DNA from: Candidatus Tyloplasma litorale
Lineage (GTDB): Bacteria > Bacillota_I > Bacilli_A > Mycoplasmatales > Hepatoplasmataceae
DNA: 64,000 bases
Assembly (NCBI GenBank): GCA_027943885.1
Contig: AP027078.1
Span: forward strand, 186,001-250,000
Direction: 5' to 3'
Shown here piece by piece: positions 1 through 13,426 of this stretch; the stretch's first letter is position 1; the number at the start of each line of letters is the position of its first letter. Under the pieces are notes generated by a model. The model saw nothing but the letters and a program-made list of their open reading frames with translations, did no database searches and was not told the origin of the DNA. Both the position numbers and the translations under genes were made by a program.

Positions 1-1720
1 TTCAAGAATGAAAAAAATGCAAGGTTATGAAGTATTACATCCAATGGGTTGAGATGCTTTTGGATTACCTGCAGAACAATATGCAATTCAAACAGGTAAT
101 TCACCTGCAGAATTTACTAATAAAAATATTGAGGTTTTTAGAAAACAATTAAATTCCTTAGGTTTTTCTTTTGATTGGGAACGTGAAGTTAAAACAACTG
201 ATCCTGAGTATTTTAAAAATACTCAATGAATTTTTGCTCAGTTATTTAAGCATAATTTAGCTGAAATTATGGAAGTTGAAGTTAATTGATCTCCTTCTTT
301 AAATACTGTTTTAGCCAATGAAGAGGTATTAAATGATGAAAATGGTAATTTAGTTGCTGAAAGAGATGGTCTTCCAGTTCAAAAAAAACTTATGAAACAA
401 TGAGTTTTAAAAATTACTAAATATGCTCAAAAATTATTTGATGGATTACAAGATTTGGATTGACCTGAGTCTGTTAAAAAATTACAAAAAAATTGATTTT
501 TTGAACAAGATGATAATGGAGAACACACTGATAAACTTCACATTAGAGATTGAATTTTCGCAAGACAAAGATATTGAGGAGAACCTTTTCCAATTATTCA
601 TTTAGAAAATGGAGAAATATATTTAATTCCAGAAACAGAATATCCTGTGGAATTACCTAAATTACAAAATTATGAATTTACTCAAGATGGAGAACCTGCC
701 TTAGGTAAGGCTAAAAATTGAGTTGAGGTTATTGTTAAGGGTCAAAAGGGGAAAAGAGATTTAAATACAATGCCACAATGAGCAGGTTCTAATTGATATT
801 ATATTGGTTATGTTCTTAAAGAGGGTAAAAAGTATTTGAGTTTGGATGATCCAAAAGCTAAAGAAAGATTAGATAAATGATTACCTGTGGATTTATATAT
901 AGGTGGTCAAGAACATGCTGTTCTTCATTTAATTTATGCTAGATTTTGACATATGTTTTTAAATGAAATTGGAATTACTAATGTTAAGGAACCATTTCAA
1001 AAATTATTTAATCAAGGAATGATTTTAGGTCCAGATGGTTCTAAAATGTCCAAATCAAAAGGTAATGTAATTAATCCTAATGAAATAATCGAAAAACATG
1101 GTGCTGATACTCTTAGATTGTATGAAATGTTTATGGGTGCTTTAGATGATGATAAACCATGATCTGAAGAAGGATTGCAAGCTTCAAGAAATTGATTAAA
1201 TAGAGTTTATAGATTTTATACTGAATTTATTAAATTTGGTACACCTTCAAATAATGTTAAAAATCAATTTAACAAAGTTTTAAAAGAAGTCACTGCTTTA
1301 TATGAAAATTTAAAATTTAATGTTGCTATTTCAAAAATGATGGTTTTCATTAATGAAATTTATAAAGATACAACTTTAAGTAAAGAAATAGCTATTGGAT
1401 TCTTACAATTATTATCATGTATTTGCCCACATATTGCTGAAGAATTACATTCACAAATAGTTAATAAAAATGAATCATTTTTTGATTTAAAATGACCTAT
1501 TGAAATTGAAGCAGAAAATATTCAAGAAGATTGAATTATTGTTATTCAAACAAATGGTAAATTAAGAGCAGAAATTAAAAATCCCAATTTATCATCAAAT
1601 CCTTCTGAAGAAGAATTAAAGAAATTTGTTATTAAAAATATACCAAATCATATTGATAAAATAAAAAAAATAAAAAAAATAATTTTTATAAAAAATAAAA
1701 TTATTAATGTTGTAATTTAG
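1..1720 (+). CDS. leuS: Leucyl-tRNA synthetase, 5'-truncated by the window, lacking the CP1 editing domain
   Basis: Class I synthetase that attaches leucine to tRNA-Leu in the cytoplasm. The window opens inside the gene (reading frame begins at base 2), so the HIGH motif is upstream. Visible are [14 protein letters not shown], the RDWIFARQRYWGEP block, the KMSKS loop (1043-1057), the anticodon-binding helical domain and a normal C-terminal domain. In-frame TGA encodes Trp at many sites. The oddity is that [13 protein letters not shown] runs within about 15 residues into KLHIRDWIF. In usual LeuRS these blocks are separated by the CP1 editing domain of roughly 200 residues, including the T-rich region and the GTGAIM-type motif, and none of it is present. 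The gene ends 4 nt before the next start. Confidence 0.95.
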
Positions 1721-1724
1721 TTTT

Positions 1725-2120
1725 ATGGAATTAAAAAGATTTCAATTTATAGAAGTGAAAGAACATGAAACATATTTAAGTTATAATGGTTCAGAATTAA
1801 AAAATTCTAGACCTTATTTGGTTATTAATCCATCGATTTCTTCTAAATATTTTTTATGTTGTCCTGTCACTGATATAGAAAATTCAAAAAAACAAAATAA
1901 AAAAACAGAAAGTTATTGATTAAAATATAATTTTAGAAAACCTTCTTATATCAAAATGAATATTTTAGTTACTCTTCCTAAGGAAATGATTCATAGAGAA
2001 AATCCTTCAATAAAACCAATTAATATGTTTCTTAATCCTTCAAAAAGAAAAATAGCAATAAAACTTTTAATTGCTTCTATAGAAGATAGTCAAAAAATAA
2101 TAAAAAAAGACATGATTTAA
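1725..2120 (+). CDS. PemK/MazF-like small protein
   Basis: 131-aa soluble protein directly behind leuS and probably cotranscribed with it. The pattern RPYLVIN - YFLCCPVTD - SYIKMNILVTLPKEMI resembles the MazF/PemK fold (RPxLVI strand, P(V/L)T strand, SYI...Q-type strand ending in the IxTLxK helix), which in toxin-antitoxin systems is an mRNA endoribonuclease. No antitoxin gene is visible next to it and the catalytic residues cannot be assigned by eye, so toxin activity is inference. It contains one UGA Trp codon (1917-1919). The stop codon lies inside the terminator hairpin at 2102-2133. Confidence 0.5.
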
Positions 2121-2133
2121 TCATGTCTTTTTT
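2102..2133 (+). terminator. Intrinsic terminator after leuS unit
   Basis: Perfect 8-bp stem GACATGAT/ATCATGTC with a 3-nt loop, flanked by an A run and a T run. The stop codon of the preceding gene is inside the hairpin, an arrangement repeated at many gene ends in this window. Confidence 0.85.
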
Positions 2134-2482
2134 AAATTAAATAAATAACTATCTAAAAAATTCAATACAAATAAAATACATTAAAAATAGGATAAAACTT
2201 TGATAATTAGGTTCTTTTTTTGGGAGATGAAGAAACTCTTTTAAGGAATTATTAGTTTTGAATTAAATTATATTTATTATATACATTATAAGATAAGGGA
2301 TAAAAAATTAATAAGGATTCATATTAATTTAATAAATAGCCATTCTAAGATAAATTTATAATTAATACTTAATAATAAGCGGATCTCCAATTAAGTGATC
2401 ATAGTAGTGTTAAAAATAATTCTTAACACATAAACTTATTATATCACTAATTTTTTAAAAAATAACTTTAAATAAAAAGGAA
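2134..2482. other. Gene-free stretch, 349 bp
   Basis: No open frame of useful length on either strand. It holds a hairpin GTGTTAA/TTAACAC (about 2408-2432) and, near 2395, a patch slightly richer in G and C (gcggatctcc). On the minus strand a TATAAT-like hexamer lies near 2440. A small RNA is possible, but I recognise no family. Confidence 0.3.
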
Positions 2483-3631
2483 TTAGTTTTTATTTATTTT
2501 TTCTATAGAAGTGAATTTACCAATTATAAAACTAGCTAATATTCAAGGATAAGGTTGTAATAAAACAGCACTTCATTTTCATCCTTCTTCACTAAAATTG
2601 AAATCATAAAAAATATTTCAAGAAATATTTGGATTACAAAGACCTCATGGTTCTAGATTTGTACCTATTTCTGAAAAATCATTGACTACATAAATTTCAA
2701 ATCCTGGTTTTCAATATAAATATGCATCAGCAAATCTACTTCCTGCTGAAGTTGCAAATTGACCTAATCCATAAAATGGATAAAATAGAGAAGGGATAAA
2801 CATGGATGTTGGCATTAAACCTCTACTAAAATAATTGTAATCTATGTAATATTGATATGTAGTATCTAATCATTCATCTTTAAGAACATAAATAGTTTGA
2901 TTATCATAATCCACAACACTATTAACACCTTCGTCACCATATTGAAAATATGATCCAAATGGTAATTGGAAAAAATTATTTAAAACACCACCAAATATAA
3001 CACCAAAAATATATATTATTATTACTAAAACATAATAAGTATTTTGTTTTTTAATAATTGAATGAAACATAAAATAAATAGAAAATACCAATATGAAATT
3101 TAATTGTGTAATGTATATTCAATTTATTCAAGCTCCATAATTAAATATATTAACAGCTTCTCTAGAACCACTAGAAAATCCTCAATCATGAAGTAACACA
3201 GAATTCATTCCCAAAAATCATAAAAAACTTAAAAAAACTACACTCATTATATTTGCCATTATAAATAATGTTATTAATTGAGAAATATAAAATGTGTTTT
3301 TATGCACTCCTTGAATTTCCATGTTTTTATAAGTGGTTGTTTTTCTCAAAACATAACCGGTTCAACCCACAAATAAAAATAAAGGTAGTGTTTCAAAAGT
3401 CAGTAACAAAACCCCCCCTGACATTTGGTATGGAACAAATATTGTTACTAAAATAATTGCAAAAAATGCAAATAAAATCATTATTAATCATGTTTCTTTC
3501 TTTCTTAATAATGAGTTTAAATTGAATTTGACAATATTATTAGCATCTAATATTATATTTTTTTTGATCTTTATTTCTTGCTCATCATCTATTTCATTAA
3601 TTTTTTTGTTTGTTATTTTATTAAAATACAT
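2483..3631 (-). CDS. Polytopic membrane protein, ABC-2 permease-like
   Basis: 382-aa integral membrane protein read with UGA as Trp. A soluble N-terminal ~45 residues is followed by hydrophobic segments around residues 50-70, 75-95, 125-145, 165-185 and 192-212, then a long, mostly polar loop and a last hydrophobic stretch near residues 355-372. This resembles permease subunits of ABC-2 type exporters, but no ATPase gene is adjacent and no signature motif was found. It is divergent from the GIY-YIG pair. Substrate unknown. Confidence 0.6.
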
Positions 3632-3811
3632 AATTTAATTATAAATGGTAATTTTAATTAAAATTTAAAATATCAATATTTAAAATTTTAATTTTTGGAG
3701 TTTGCATTAATGTTTATTTATTAAATAAATATATATTAAATACAAACAAAATATTTTATTTTAGGTAATAATATATAATTAATTCAATATTTAAATGGAA
3801 GGCTAATTAAA

Positions 3812-4762
3812 ATGAGTGATAAAAAAGAAGTTAAAAGATATTGTTTTGAAACAGAATATATCCCCAATACTTATTTAAAAGTTTATTATCATGGAAAAAA
3901 TATAATTTTATATGAAATAGAATATGATAATTTAAGAAGTGCTAGAATGCAATTTAATGAAGAAAAAATAAACATAACAAATGGTATTTATTTTTTATTC
4001 ATAGATGATATAGAGAATTTTGAAAATAATAATTTTTATGTTGGCCAAACAACAAAAGGATTTGATAGATTTAATAATCATCAATTTATTGAAGGAATAG
4101 ATGAAAATGAAAGAAGTAAAATAAAAATTTTATTTTTTGATTTTTCTGAATTTTTAGAATCTCCTAGTAGAAATATATTGGATTATATTGAAAAAGAATT
4201 TATTAATATAGTTAATCAAGATTCTTTTTATAAAATAGCTAATGCTACAAATATTAATTCAAATGAAAACAATTATTTTTTACAAAATAGAGAAATTCAA
4301 TATGCTGAAGAAGTTTTAAAAAATATAAATGAATTACTTCCTATATTTAAAATTAATTTTTCTAAAAAAGAAGATAATAATTCTATTGATTCACATTTAA
4401 ATGAAAGTGAAGAAAATATTTTTTATATTCAAGATAAAAAAAATAATAGATATAATGCCACAATAATTAAAGATGGAGATTTCTGAATTTTAAAAAAGGA
4501 TTCTAAAGTTAATTGCTTAAATTTTCTTGAAAAATTAAATGATTTAAGTGAAAATGAATTTAAAAATAATATTTCAAATATTAATTGATTTAAAAACAAT
4601 AAAAATAAAATAAATATTGAAAATAATAAATTAATTGAAGATATAAAATGAAATTCACCTTCTATTATTACTTGTTTTGTAAAAGGAATGAAAGCTAGTA
4701 ATGGTTGAACAAATATGAAAAACAAATATGGTAAAACACCAAATGATATTTATAGAACATAA
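3812..4762 (+). CDS. GIY-YIG nuclease-family protein with C-terminal DUF4357 domain (copy 1)
   Basis: 316 aa. The first third carries a GIY-YIG-type core: NGIYF, then YVGQTTKGFDRF, then LDYIEKEFI, which would supply the catalytic Tyr, Arg and Glu of the family. The C-terminus has the DUF4357 pattern (ATIIKDGDFW; SPSIITCFVKGMKASNGW; GKTPNDIYR). Family members cut DNA or act in repair and mobile-element biology; the role here is not known. UGA Trp codons occur near the end. A GGAAGG Shine-Dalgarno sits 9 nt before the ATG. The next gene is a diverged tandem copy 21 nt downstream. Confidence 0.8.
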
Positions 4763-4783
4763 AATTAAAATAGGAGAAAAATA

Positions 4784-5749
4784 ATGATGAAAGAAAAAGA
4801 AGAAGAATTAAATTGTTTTGAGGTTAGTCATTTTGCAAATGCATATTTAAAATTTAGTTATGGTGGTAAAAACTTAATAGCTTATGAAATAGAATATGAA
4901 AATTTTAGTAATGCAAAAAAACAATTATCTTTAGAAAATATAGGAAATGGAATTTATTTTATTCTATCTAAAAATAATGAAGATTTAAGTAAAAATAATA
5001 TGATGTATGTTGGTCAAACAACACAAGGTTTAAAGCGTTTCGAATCTAAAAAACATAAATTCATTAATAAAATGAAAGAAGATAGCAATAGTGAAATTAA
5101 AATAATATTTTTTGATTTTTCACATCTTATAAAACAACCAAGCAAAAATATATTGGATTATATTGAAAATTACTTTATTAAAAAAGTTGATGAAAGCTCT
5201 CTTTATGAAAAATCAAATGATAATAATGGAAATACAAGTGGTAATAAAAACATTTTAGATAATCCTTTAGAAATACAATTTTTAGGTGAAATATTATGTA
5301 ATATTAATAAATTATTATCTATTTTGAAATTGAATTTTTCTAAAGAAAATGAAGAGATTAATGATAAAAACATTTTCTTTTTAAAAAATGAAAAAGGCAA
5401 AAAATATGATGCTACAATAGTTAAATCTGGAAATTTATGAACATTAAAAAAAGGATCTTTAGTTAATGTTGTTAATTTCTTCAAAGATTTTGGTATTGTT
5501 AATTTAGATTCAAATGATAAATTAAGTATTGAAAAAATAAAAGATAAATTTAAATGAAATCATTCTGTTATTGCTTGAATGTATAAAAATTTAAAAAAAG
5601 TAAATAAAGAAAATATATTAAATGAAGATATATCATGAGAATCACCTTCAAATCTTGTTTCCTTTACAAAGGGACAATATTCTTCTAATGGTTGAAAAGA
5701 CATAAAGAATAAAGATGGCCAAACACCAGATGAGATTTATAGATCTTAA
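4784..5749 (+). CDS. GIY-YIG nuclease-family protein with C-terminal DUF4357 domain (copy 2)
   Basis: 321 aa, clearly paralogous to the preceding gene over its full length: same start (ELNCFEVSHFANAYLKF), same GIY core (NGIYF, YVGQTTQGLKRF, LDYIENYFI) and same DUF4357 end (SPSNLVSFTKGQYSSNGW, GQTPDEIYRS). The middle linkers differ, so the duplication is old. It adds about 50 residues in the DUF4357 region (KFKWNHSVIAWMYKNLKK) that copy 1 shares only partly. Two consecutive ATGs follow an AGGAG site; the first is used here. The pair forms a two-gene operon ending at a strong terminator. Confidence 0.8.
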
Positions 5750-5754
5750 TAAAT

Positions 5755-5784
5755 AAAACATTCCTAGGAATGTTTTATTTTTTT
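5755..5784 (+). terminator. Terminator after GIY-YIG pair
   Basis: Palindrome AAAACATTCC/GGAATGTTTT followed by a T-rich tract. Confidence 0.85.
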
Positions 5785-5787
5785 ATT

Positions 5788-5793
5788 TATAAT
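5788..5793 (+). promoter_or_regulatory. -10 box of rsmD
   Basis: TATAAT ending 10 nt before the rsmD ATG. No Shine-Dalgarno fits between, so the mRNA is probably leaderless or nearly so. Confidence 0.55.
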
Positions 5794-5803
5794 TTATATT
5801 ACT

Positions 5804-6349
5804 ATGAAAATAAATTTTGGTAATTATAAAAGAAAGAAATTAATAGTAGGTGACAATAATAAAATGAAACCTACACAAGCAATGGCTAAATCAATAATTT
5901 TTAATAAATTGAATATTAATGAAAATGATAAAGTGGTTGATTTATTTGCTGGCACAGGAGCATTAGGATTTGAAGCTGTATCTTTAGGTGCAAAAATTGT
6001 TTACTGATCAGATGTGAACAAGCATTCTTATAATGCCATTCAAAAAAACATTGAACTTTTAAAATTAGATTCATCTAAATTTAAAGTTTTTAAATCAGAT
6101 TTTAGAATGGTTTTAAAAAAATTGCCTTTTAAACCAACTATTATTTTTTTAGATCCACCTTTTATTGCAACTAAGTATTATAATGAAGCTTTACAAATTA
6201 TTTTGGATAATGATCTTCTTGATGAAGATGGATTAATTGTTATGGAAAAACCATTTAAATTAAAAATTGAATTACTAAATGAAAATAATTTTAGTCAAAT
6301 TGAAGTAAGAAAATTTGGTGATAAAGATATAGTTTTTGCAAAAAAATAA
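5804..6349 (+). CDS. rsmD: 16S rRNA (guanine-N2)-methyltransferase RsmD
   Basis: 181 aa, Rossmann-fold methyltransferase that modifies G966 of 16S rRNA using SAM (family knowledge). The SAM-binding motif VDLFAGTGALGFEA and the catalytic motif IFLDPPF are both present, as is the N-terminal MKPTQAMAKSIIFN block characteristic of RsmD. Length is normal. One UGA Trp codon lies at 6008. Confidence 0.92.
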
Positions 6350-6387
6350 ATTTAATTTATATCAATTTATAAGTTTTGTAAATTGGT

Positions 6388-6393
6388 TATAAT
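6388..6393 (+). promoter_or_regulatory. -10 box, leaderless configuration
   Basis: TATAAT ending exactly 6 nt before the ATG at 6400, placing the expected transcription start on or next to the start codon. Confidence 0.6.
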
Positions 6394-6399
6394 ATAACT

Positions 6400-7275
6400 A
6401 TGAATACAAAAAAAGATAAATGAATCATAGGTGTTGACCTAGATGGAACAGTATTAATGAGTTGAGATGGAAAAATAGATGAAAATGGATCAAGAATAGA
6501 TCGAATTCATCCATTAACAGAAAGGGTTATTAAAGAATTAACTAATCAAGGACATGTCATTGTTATTGACACAGGAAGAAATTGATATGAATCAAAAAGA
6601 ATATATAAGCAATTGGGATTAAATTCTTATATTATAAATAGTGCTGGGGCACATATTCATAATCCTAGTGATAAAAATGCTAAGCAATTTATCATTGGAG
6701 TACCTAATAAGCTTATTAAAGAAATAATTAATGATGAAATATGAAGAGATCATATTGAGCAAGTATTTGTTGATGATTTAAATCAAACATATATGCAAAT
6801 TTTTAAAAGAACAAAATTTGTTGATTTATCAAGTAGATTTTGAGATGTTAAAGAACACGATGGAAATTTTGATTTTGATTCACAATGTATAGTAGCTACA
6901 TTAAATCTTAATCGTGAACAAATTCAACCCATTTTAAATTACTTAAGAGATAAATATGGTGAAACAATCAATTTTGCAAATTGAACAGGAACTGATGAAC
7001 ATATTGGCATTGAATTTAATCCTTCAAATTCTAATAAAGGAACAGCCCTATTACAAGTTGCTGATGAATTAGGGATACCTAGAGATAACACAATGGGTAT
7101 TGGTGATGCTGAAAATGATTTAGATTTATTAAAATTAGTCAAACATGGTGTTGTAATGAAAAATGGTTTGGATTATGTTAGACAACATGCACAATATGAA
7201 ACTAAAAAAGATAACGATGAAGGTGGAGTAGGAGACTTTTTACAATCATTTTTCTTAGAAGGCGAGGAAGAGTAA
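6400..7275 (+). CDS. Cof-type HAD-superfamily phosphatase
   Basis: 291 aa. Motif I is GVDLDGTVLMSW, motif II is the VIVIDTGRN strand, and motif IV is GIGDAENDLDLL, followed by the Cof/Cbs-typical VVMKNGLDYVR. Members dephosphorylate sugar phosphates, flavin precursors or pyridoxal phosphate. The substrate cannot be deduced here. It has the usual C2-cap architecture. A second Cof-type protein lies at 40809. The following 70-aa membrane gene starts 13 nt after the stop. Confidence 0.88.
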
Positions 7276-7288
7276 AATTATTTGATGA

Positions 7289-7501
7289 ATGTGAATAATA
7301 ATAGTACTTGCTATTATTGGGTCTTTTGCAATTATTCACTTACTTTTTAAAGGATCTGTTTTTAAATCCCTAATAAAATTTATTTGAAACATAATAATTT
7401 TATTTATTCTTTTTGCAATTATTATTTTAATTGCTGATCTTGGATTTGATGCAGGGTGATGAGAAACCATCACTAATTGATTTCAAAGTATAGGTAGATA
7501 A
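7289..7501 (+). CDS. Small membrane protein, 70 aa, second codon UGA
   Basis: Begins ATG TGA (Met-Trp), so it is invisible under the standard code. The product is almost entirely two hydrophobic helices (WIIIVLAIIGSFAIIHLLF and IIILFILFAIIILIADL) joined by a basic linker, with a polar Trp-rich end (AGWWETITNWFQSIGR). A purine-rich site (AGGAAGAG, 7264-7271) in the end of the HAD gene could serve as its ribosome site. Function unknown; it ends before a strong terminator. Confidence rests on frame, hydrophobicity and position. Confidence 0.6.
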
Positions 7502-7522
7502 ATTGTATTAAATTTAAAATAT

Positions 7523-7558
7523 AAAAAACAACTGATATTAATTATCAGTTGTTTTTTT
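7523..7558. terminator. Bidirectional terminator
   Basis: 15-bp perfect stem (AAAAAACAACTGATA and its complement) with a 5-nt loop and T/A tails on both sides. It stops the HAD unit and could also stop the minus-strand helicase gene. Confidence 0.9.
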
Positions 7559-7762
7559 GAAGAAATATTCAATATTTCTATCATTGTTAAATATGAATAT
7601 AAAAGAGTGTTGATTATTGGTTTTAAATTTTTATTTTTAATATTATTAGAATGAGTAATTGAATAATTGTGTCTAAATTGAAATGTAGTTTTGCTTTTTA
7701 TAAATTTTCTTATTTTTTTCTAATAAACAATTCAAATGAATAATTAATTTTTTGTATTCTTT

Positions 7763-9028
7763 TTATCTCTTTGCTTTAGCATCTAATTCATAAAATATTT
7801 CAGGATCAATATTTTCAAACTGATTATAAAATTCTAATGCTTTTCTATCTATTATTATATGTTTGGAGGCATCAAAACCATCCAATAATAATCCTTTTTT
7901 AGATTTAACTCTAGATATAGCCACATAAAATTGAGCTTTTTCAAATATTCCATCACAATCAATAACTGCTTTTTCAATGGTCATTCCTTGTGATTTATGA
8001 ATTGTTATTGCATAAGCTAATTTTAATGGTATTTGTTCAAATTTTGCTTGTTCTTCACCAAAAGCATCATATGCTTTTCAAGTGAAACTTCTTATATTAT
8101 GTTCAGTTCCATTATTTAATCTAATTCTTGCAAAATCATTTCCTAATTTAATAACTATACCTATTGATCCATTAACATAATTTTTATCTTCATCATTATT
8201 AAGAATCATAACTTGAGCACCAACTTTTAGTTTTAACTCTTTAGAAGTTAAAACTCTTTTTATTAATTCCTTTTCAATTTTAGGATCTTTACCACTAACT
8301 TGAGCATAATATGTTTTAGAAGGTCCATTTATTCTTTCAAGTCTTTCATTATTGTAATTATCAACATTAATATTTCGAGCATACAGTTTAACATATGAAT
8401 CATAATTTTTTGGTAATTCAAAAGGTTTTAATTGTACATCATCAAAATATCTTTCTATTTCTTCAGAATAATCTCCATGTCTAATTCTTGAAAGAATTTT
8501 AATAAAATCATTGTCATCTTGCCGATGAACTTTAGTTAAGTTATAAACTTTTATTTTTCCTTTTTTTCATGCTTTAGACATAAAGGCAGGTTTTTGTTCT
8601 GTTTTTGTTTTACCAACAGGTGGCAATTGTAAAAAATCACCAACAAATATAACTTTTATTCCACCAAAAGGTAAATCAGATTGTGTGGCTATTTTTAAAA
8701 TAAAATCCATCATATCAATAAAGCTAGCATTTAGCATTGATACTTCATCAACTATTAAAACATCAATGTCATTAATATCAGTAAATACTTGTTTTAATTT
8801 TGCCTTATTAAATTTAGTTTTTTTATATTCTTCTATTGATCCTGCAATTCTAGAACCTAAAAAAGAATGAATAGTTGTTCCGCCAATATGTAATGCAGCA
8901 ACTCCTGTTGAAGCAGTTAATGCAACAACCTTATTATTCTCTCTTGCTCATTGTAAATATCTTTTAATGGTTGTTGTTTTTCCTGTTCCTGCTTTACCAG
9001 TAAGAAATATATTTTCATTAGTTTTCAT
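7763..9028 (-). CDS. Pif1/RecD-like superfamily 1 DNA helicase
   Basis: 421 aa. Walker A GKAGTGKTT (residues 11-19), Walker B-type VDEVSML, the motif III region VGDFLQLPPV, the arginine-containing VHRQDDNDFI, and the late motif HKSQGMTIEKA followed by YVAISRVKSKKGL are the order found in Pif1/RecD helicases and in the stand-alone AAA helicases of mycoplasmas. Likely role: ATP-driven 5'-3' unwinding in repair or recombination. No RecB/RecC partner is nearby. It is divergent from the type III restriction genes and marks the left edge of the accessory region. Confidence 0.85.
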
Positions 9029-9105
9029 TAATTTAATTATATTATGTAATTGTGAACAATAAAAACTAATATTTATTATAATTTAAATTAGTTAAAAGGA
9101 ATAAA

Positions 9106-10672
9106 ATGACAAAAAAAGAAAATTTAATTAAAAAAATAAAAGAATTTGATAATATGTATTTTAATGATGATCAAAAAGAAATAGCTATCAAAATTTTAGA
9201 AAAAGCCCCTGAAGAGGAAGCGCAACAATATTATGATTTTATTGTTATGAAAAAAAGAACTGGTTTTGTTTTTGATTATTCTCCAGAAATAGCAAAAGGA
9301 AGAATAATAACTTTAAAAGAAGATAAAGAAAAAAGAATTAATGTGGGAGATGAAATCAAAGATGATGAAAATAAATTATTAATAGGAGAAAATTATAATG
9401 CTTTAAAAGCATTAAAAATTACTCATAAAAATAAAATAGATTTGATTTATATTGATCCTCCATATAATACAGAAAGTGCAAAAGAAGATGGAAATCAATC
9501 ATCTAAGGAAGGCATTTCTTCTAAATTTATGTATAAAGATAAATTTGGGAGAGGTGGATGATTAAATATGATGAAAGATAGATTAACTTTAGCTAAAGAT
9601 TTACTTACTGAAGAAGGTGTTATTTTTGTTTCTATAGATGATTCTGAACAAGCTTATTTAAAAGTTTTAATGGATGATATATTTGGTGAAGAGAATTTTA
9701 TTTCAACATTAATTTGAAAAAGTTTTCATTCCGTAAAAAATGATTCTATAAATTTATCTCAAAATACAGAATATATAATAACTTTTTCTAAAAATAAAAA
9801 AGAAAATATTAATGAAATAACTGATAAAACAATTTTGGATCAAGTTAAAGAAAATTATCAAAAAGATGATAATGGAAATCTTTATATTTTAAAACCTGTT
9901 TGAGCTAAATCAGGAAATAAAAATAAAAAACAGGAATTGTACACTTTTAATAATAAAAGGAAATGAAAACCTGAAAAAGGAACTTTTTGAAGATTTAGTT
10001 TTTTAAAACTAAAAGAGTTTGATGATAATAATCTTATTGTTTTTAATGGAAAAAATCCTATGGTTAAAATTTATTTTGATTCAAACAAAGGCAAAAAACC
10101 TTCTTCATTATTATATGAAGAAATTGTTAAATATACTATGACTGGTGATAAACAAATAAAATCAATTTTTAATGAGAAAAAATTTCCAAATCCAAAACCA
10201 ATCAATTTAATAAAATTTTTAATAAAAATAACAAAAATAAAATCTAAAAAACCTATTATACTTGATTTTTTTGCAGGTTCTGGAACAACAGGTCATGCAG
10301 TAATGGATTTAAATAAAGAAGATAATGGAAATAGAAGATTTATACTAGTTACAAATAATGAAAATAATATTGCAGAAAATATAACTTATGAAAGATTGTA
10401 TAGAATTATCAAAAAAGAAGGAACAAATGGTGAAAAAGATTTTACTTGATTACAAAAAGAAAAAAATAAAATTTCATATTTAAATGAAAAAGTTAGAGTT
10501 ATAAAAATTGATGATTCTCAAAAAATATCTTTAGATCAAGAATTTTCTGATGAGTTAATTGAAAATTTTAAAGAAGGAATAAAATTATTGGATGGTAGTT
10601 ATAATAAAAATAATTTAAATTTATATTATGATTTATCAGCATTAAACCCACATAAAAATCTTGAGGAAGAAA

Positions 10673-10686
<14 letters not shown>
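9106..10686 (+). CDS. mod: Type III restriction-modification DNA methyltransferase (Mod)
   Basis: 526 aa, N6-adenine methyltransferase of the beta order: [12 protein letters not shown] (motif IV) precedes [13 protein letters not shown] (motif I). The central target-recognition stretch is unrelated to anything I recognise. Mod alone methylates one strand of an asymmetric site and with Res forms the cutting complex (family knowledge). UGA Trp codons are frequent. The last 14 nt overlap the start of res, which implies coupled translation. No simple repeat tract of the kind that phase-varies many mod genes is seen in it. Confidence 0.92.
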
Positions 10687-12907
<2,221 letters not shown>

Positions 12908-12919
<12 letters not shown>

Positions 12920-12935
12920 TTCTCTTCTTTTTATT
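12908..12935. terminator. Bidirectional terminator between res and the minus-strand operon
   Basis: 20-nt perfect palindrome (GAAGAGAATT and its complement) plus T tract. It contains the end of res and abuts the stop of the minus-strand gene at 12931. Confidence 0.8.
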
Positions 12936-13419
12936 TCTTTTTAAATATCTTTTTTTCAAAAAATTTTTTTGTATATTCTTTTAAATTTTTCAAATCATTG
13001 AATAATTCATTTTTTTGTTTAGTTGAAAAATTTTTATAATCTAAATCACTATTATTGTATTTTTCTCATTTAATTAAAAATGGTCTCATTTTATTATTTA
13101 AAAATTCTTCTCTTATTAAAATTGCTTTTCTTTTATCATAAAATCCATATTCTAAAAGAAATTCTTCAATAAATTTAAAATGATTATAAAAACTTTTTAT
13201 CAATTTTCTTTCATCCCCATTTATTTCTCTATTTTTAAGTTCTTCTTCTGTAAAATCAGTTCAAAGAAAAGTTGATTTTATTTTTAATTCTAATTTAAAT
13301 AAAATATGTTTTTTTCTATTTACATATTTTATTATTAAATAACTAGGAATAAAACTACTTATTGAAGTAATAATTATTGTTGTTATAATATAAACTACAA
13401 ATTTTATTAATGGCTCCAT
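12931..13419 (-). CDS. Single-span membrane protein with cytosolic helical domain (last gene of TIR operon)
   Basis: 162 aa. One membrane helix at residues 5-31 (IKFVVYIITTIIITSI...) followed by a charged, mostly helical domain rich in Lys and Glu. The segment FKFIEEFLLEYGFYDKRKAILIREEF...PFLIKWEKY loosely resembles DUF4760-type membrane proteins found near defence genes; I do not claim homology. It starts 7 nt after the stop of the TIR-like gene, so both are almost surely translated from one mRNA. A membrane effector partner for the TIR protein is a reasonable inference. Confidence 0.65.
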
Positions 13420-13426
13420 TTAATAA

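Noticed and set aside
36-1720. T-box or amino-acid riboswitch upstream of synthetase genes
   Set aside because: No T-box motif seen before proS or pheS; leuS upstream is outside the window.
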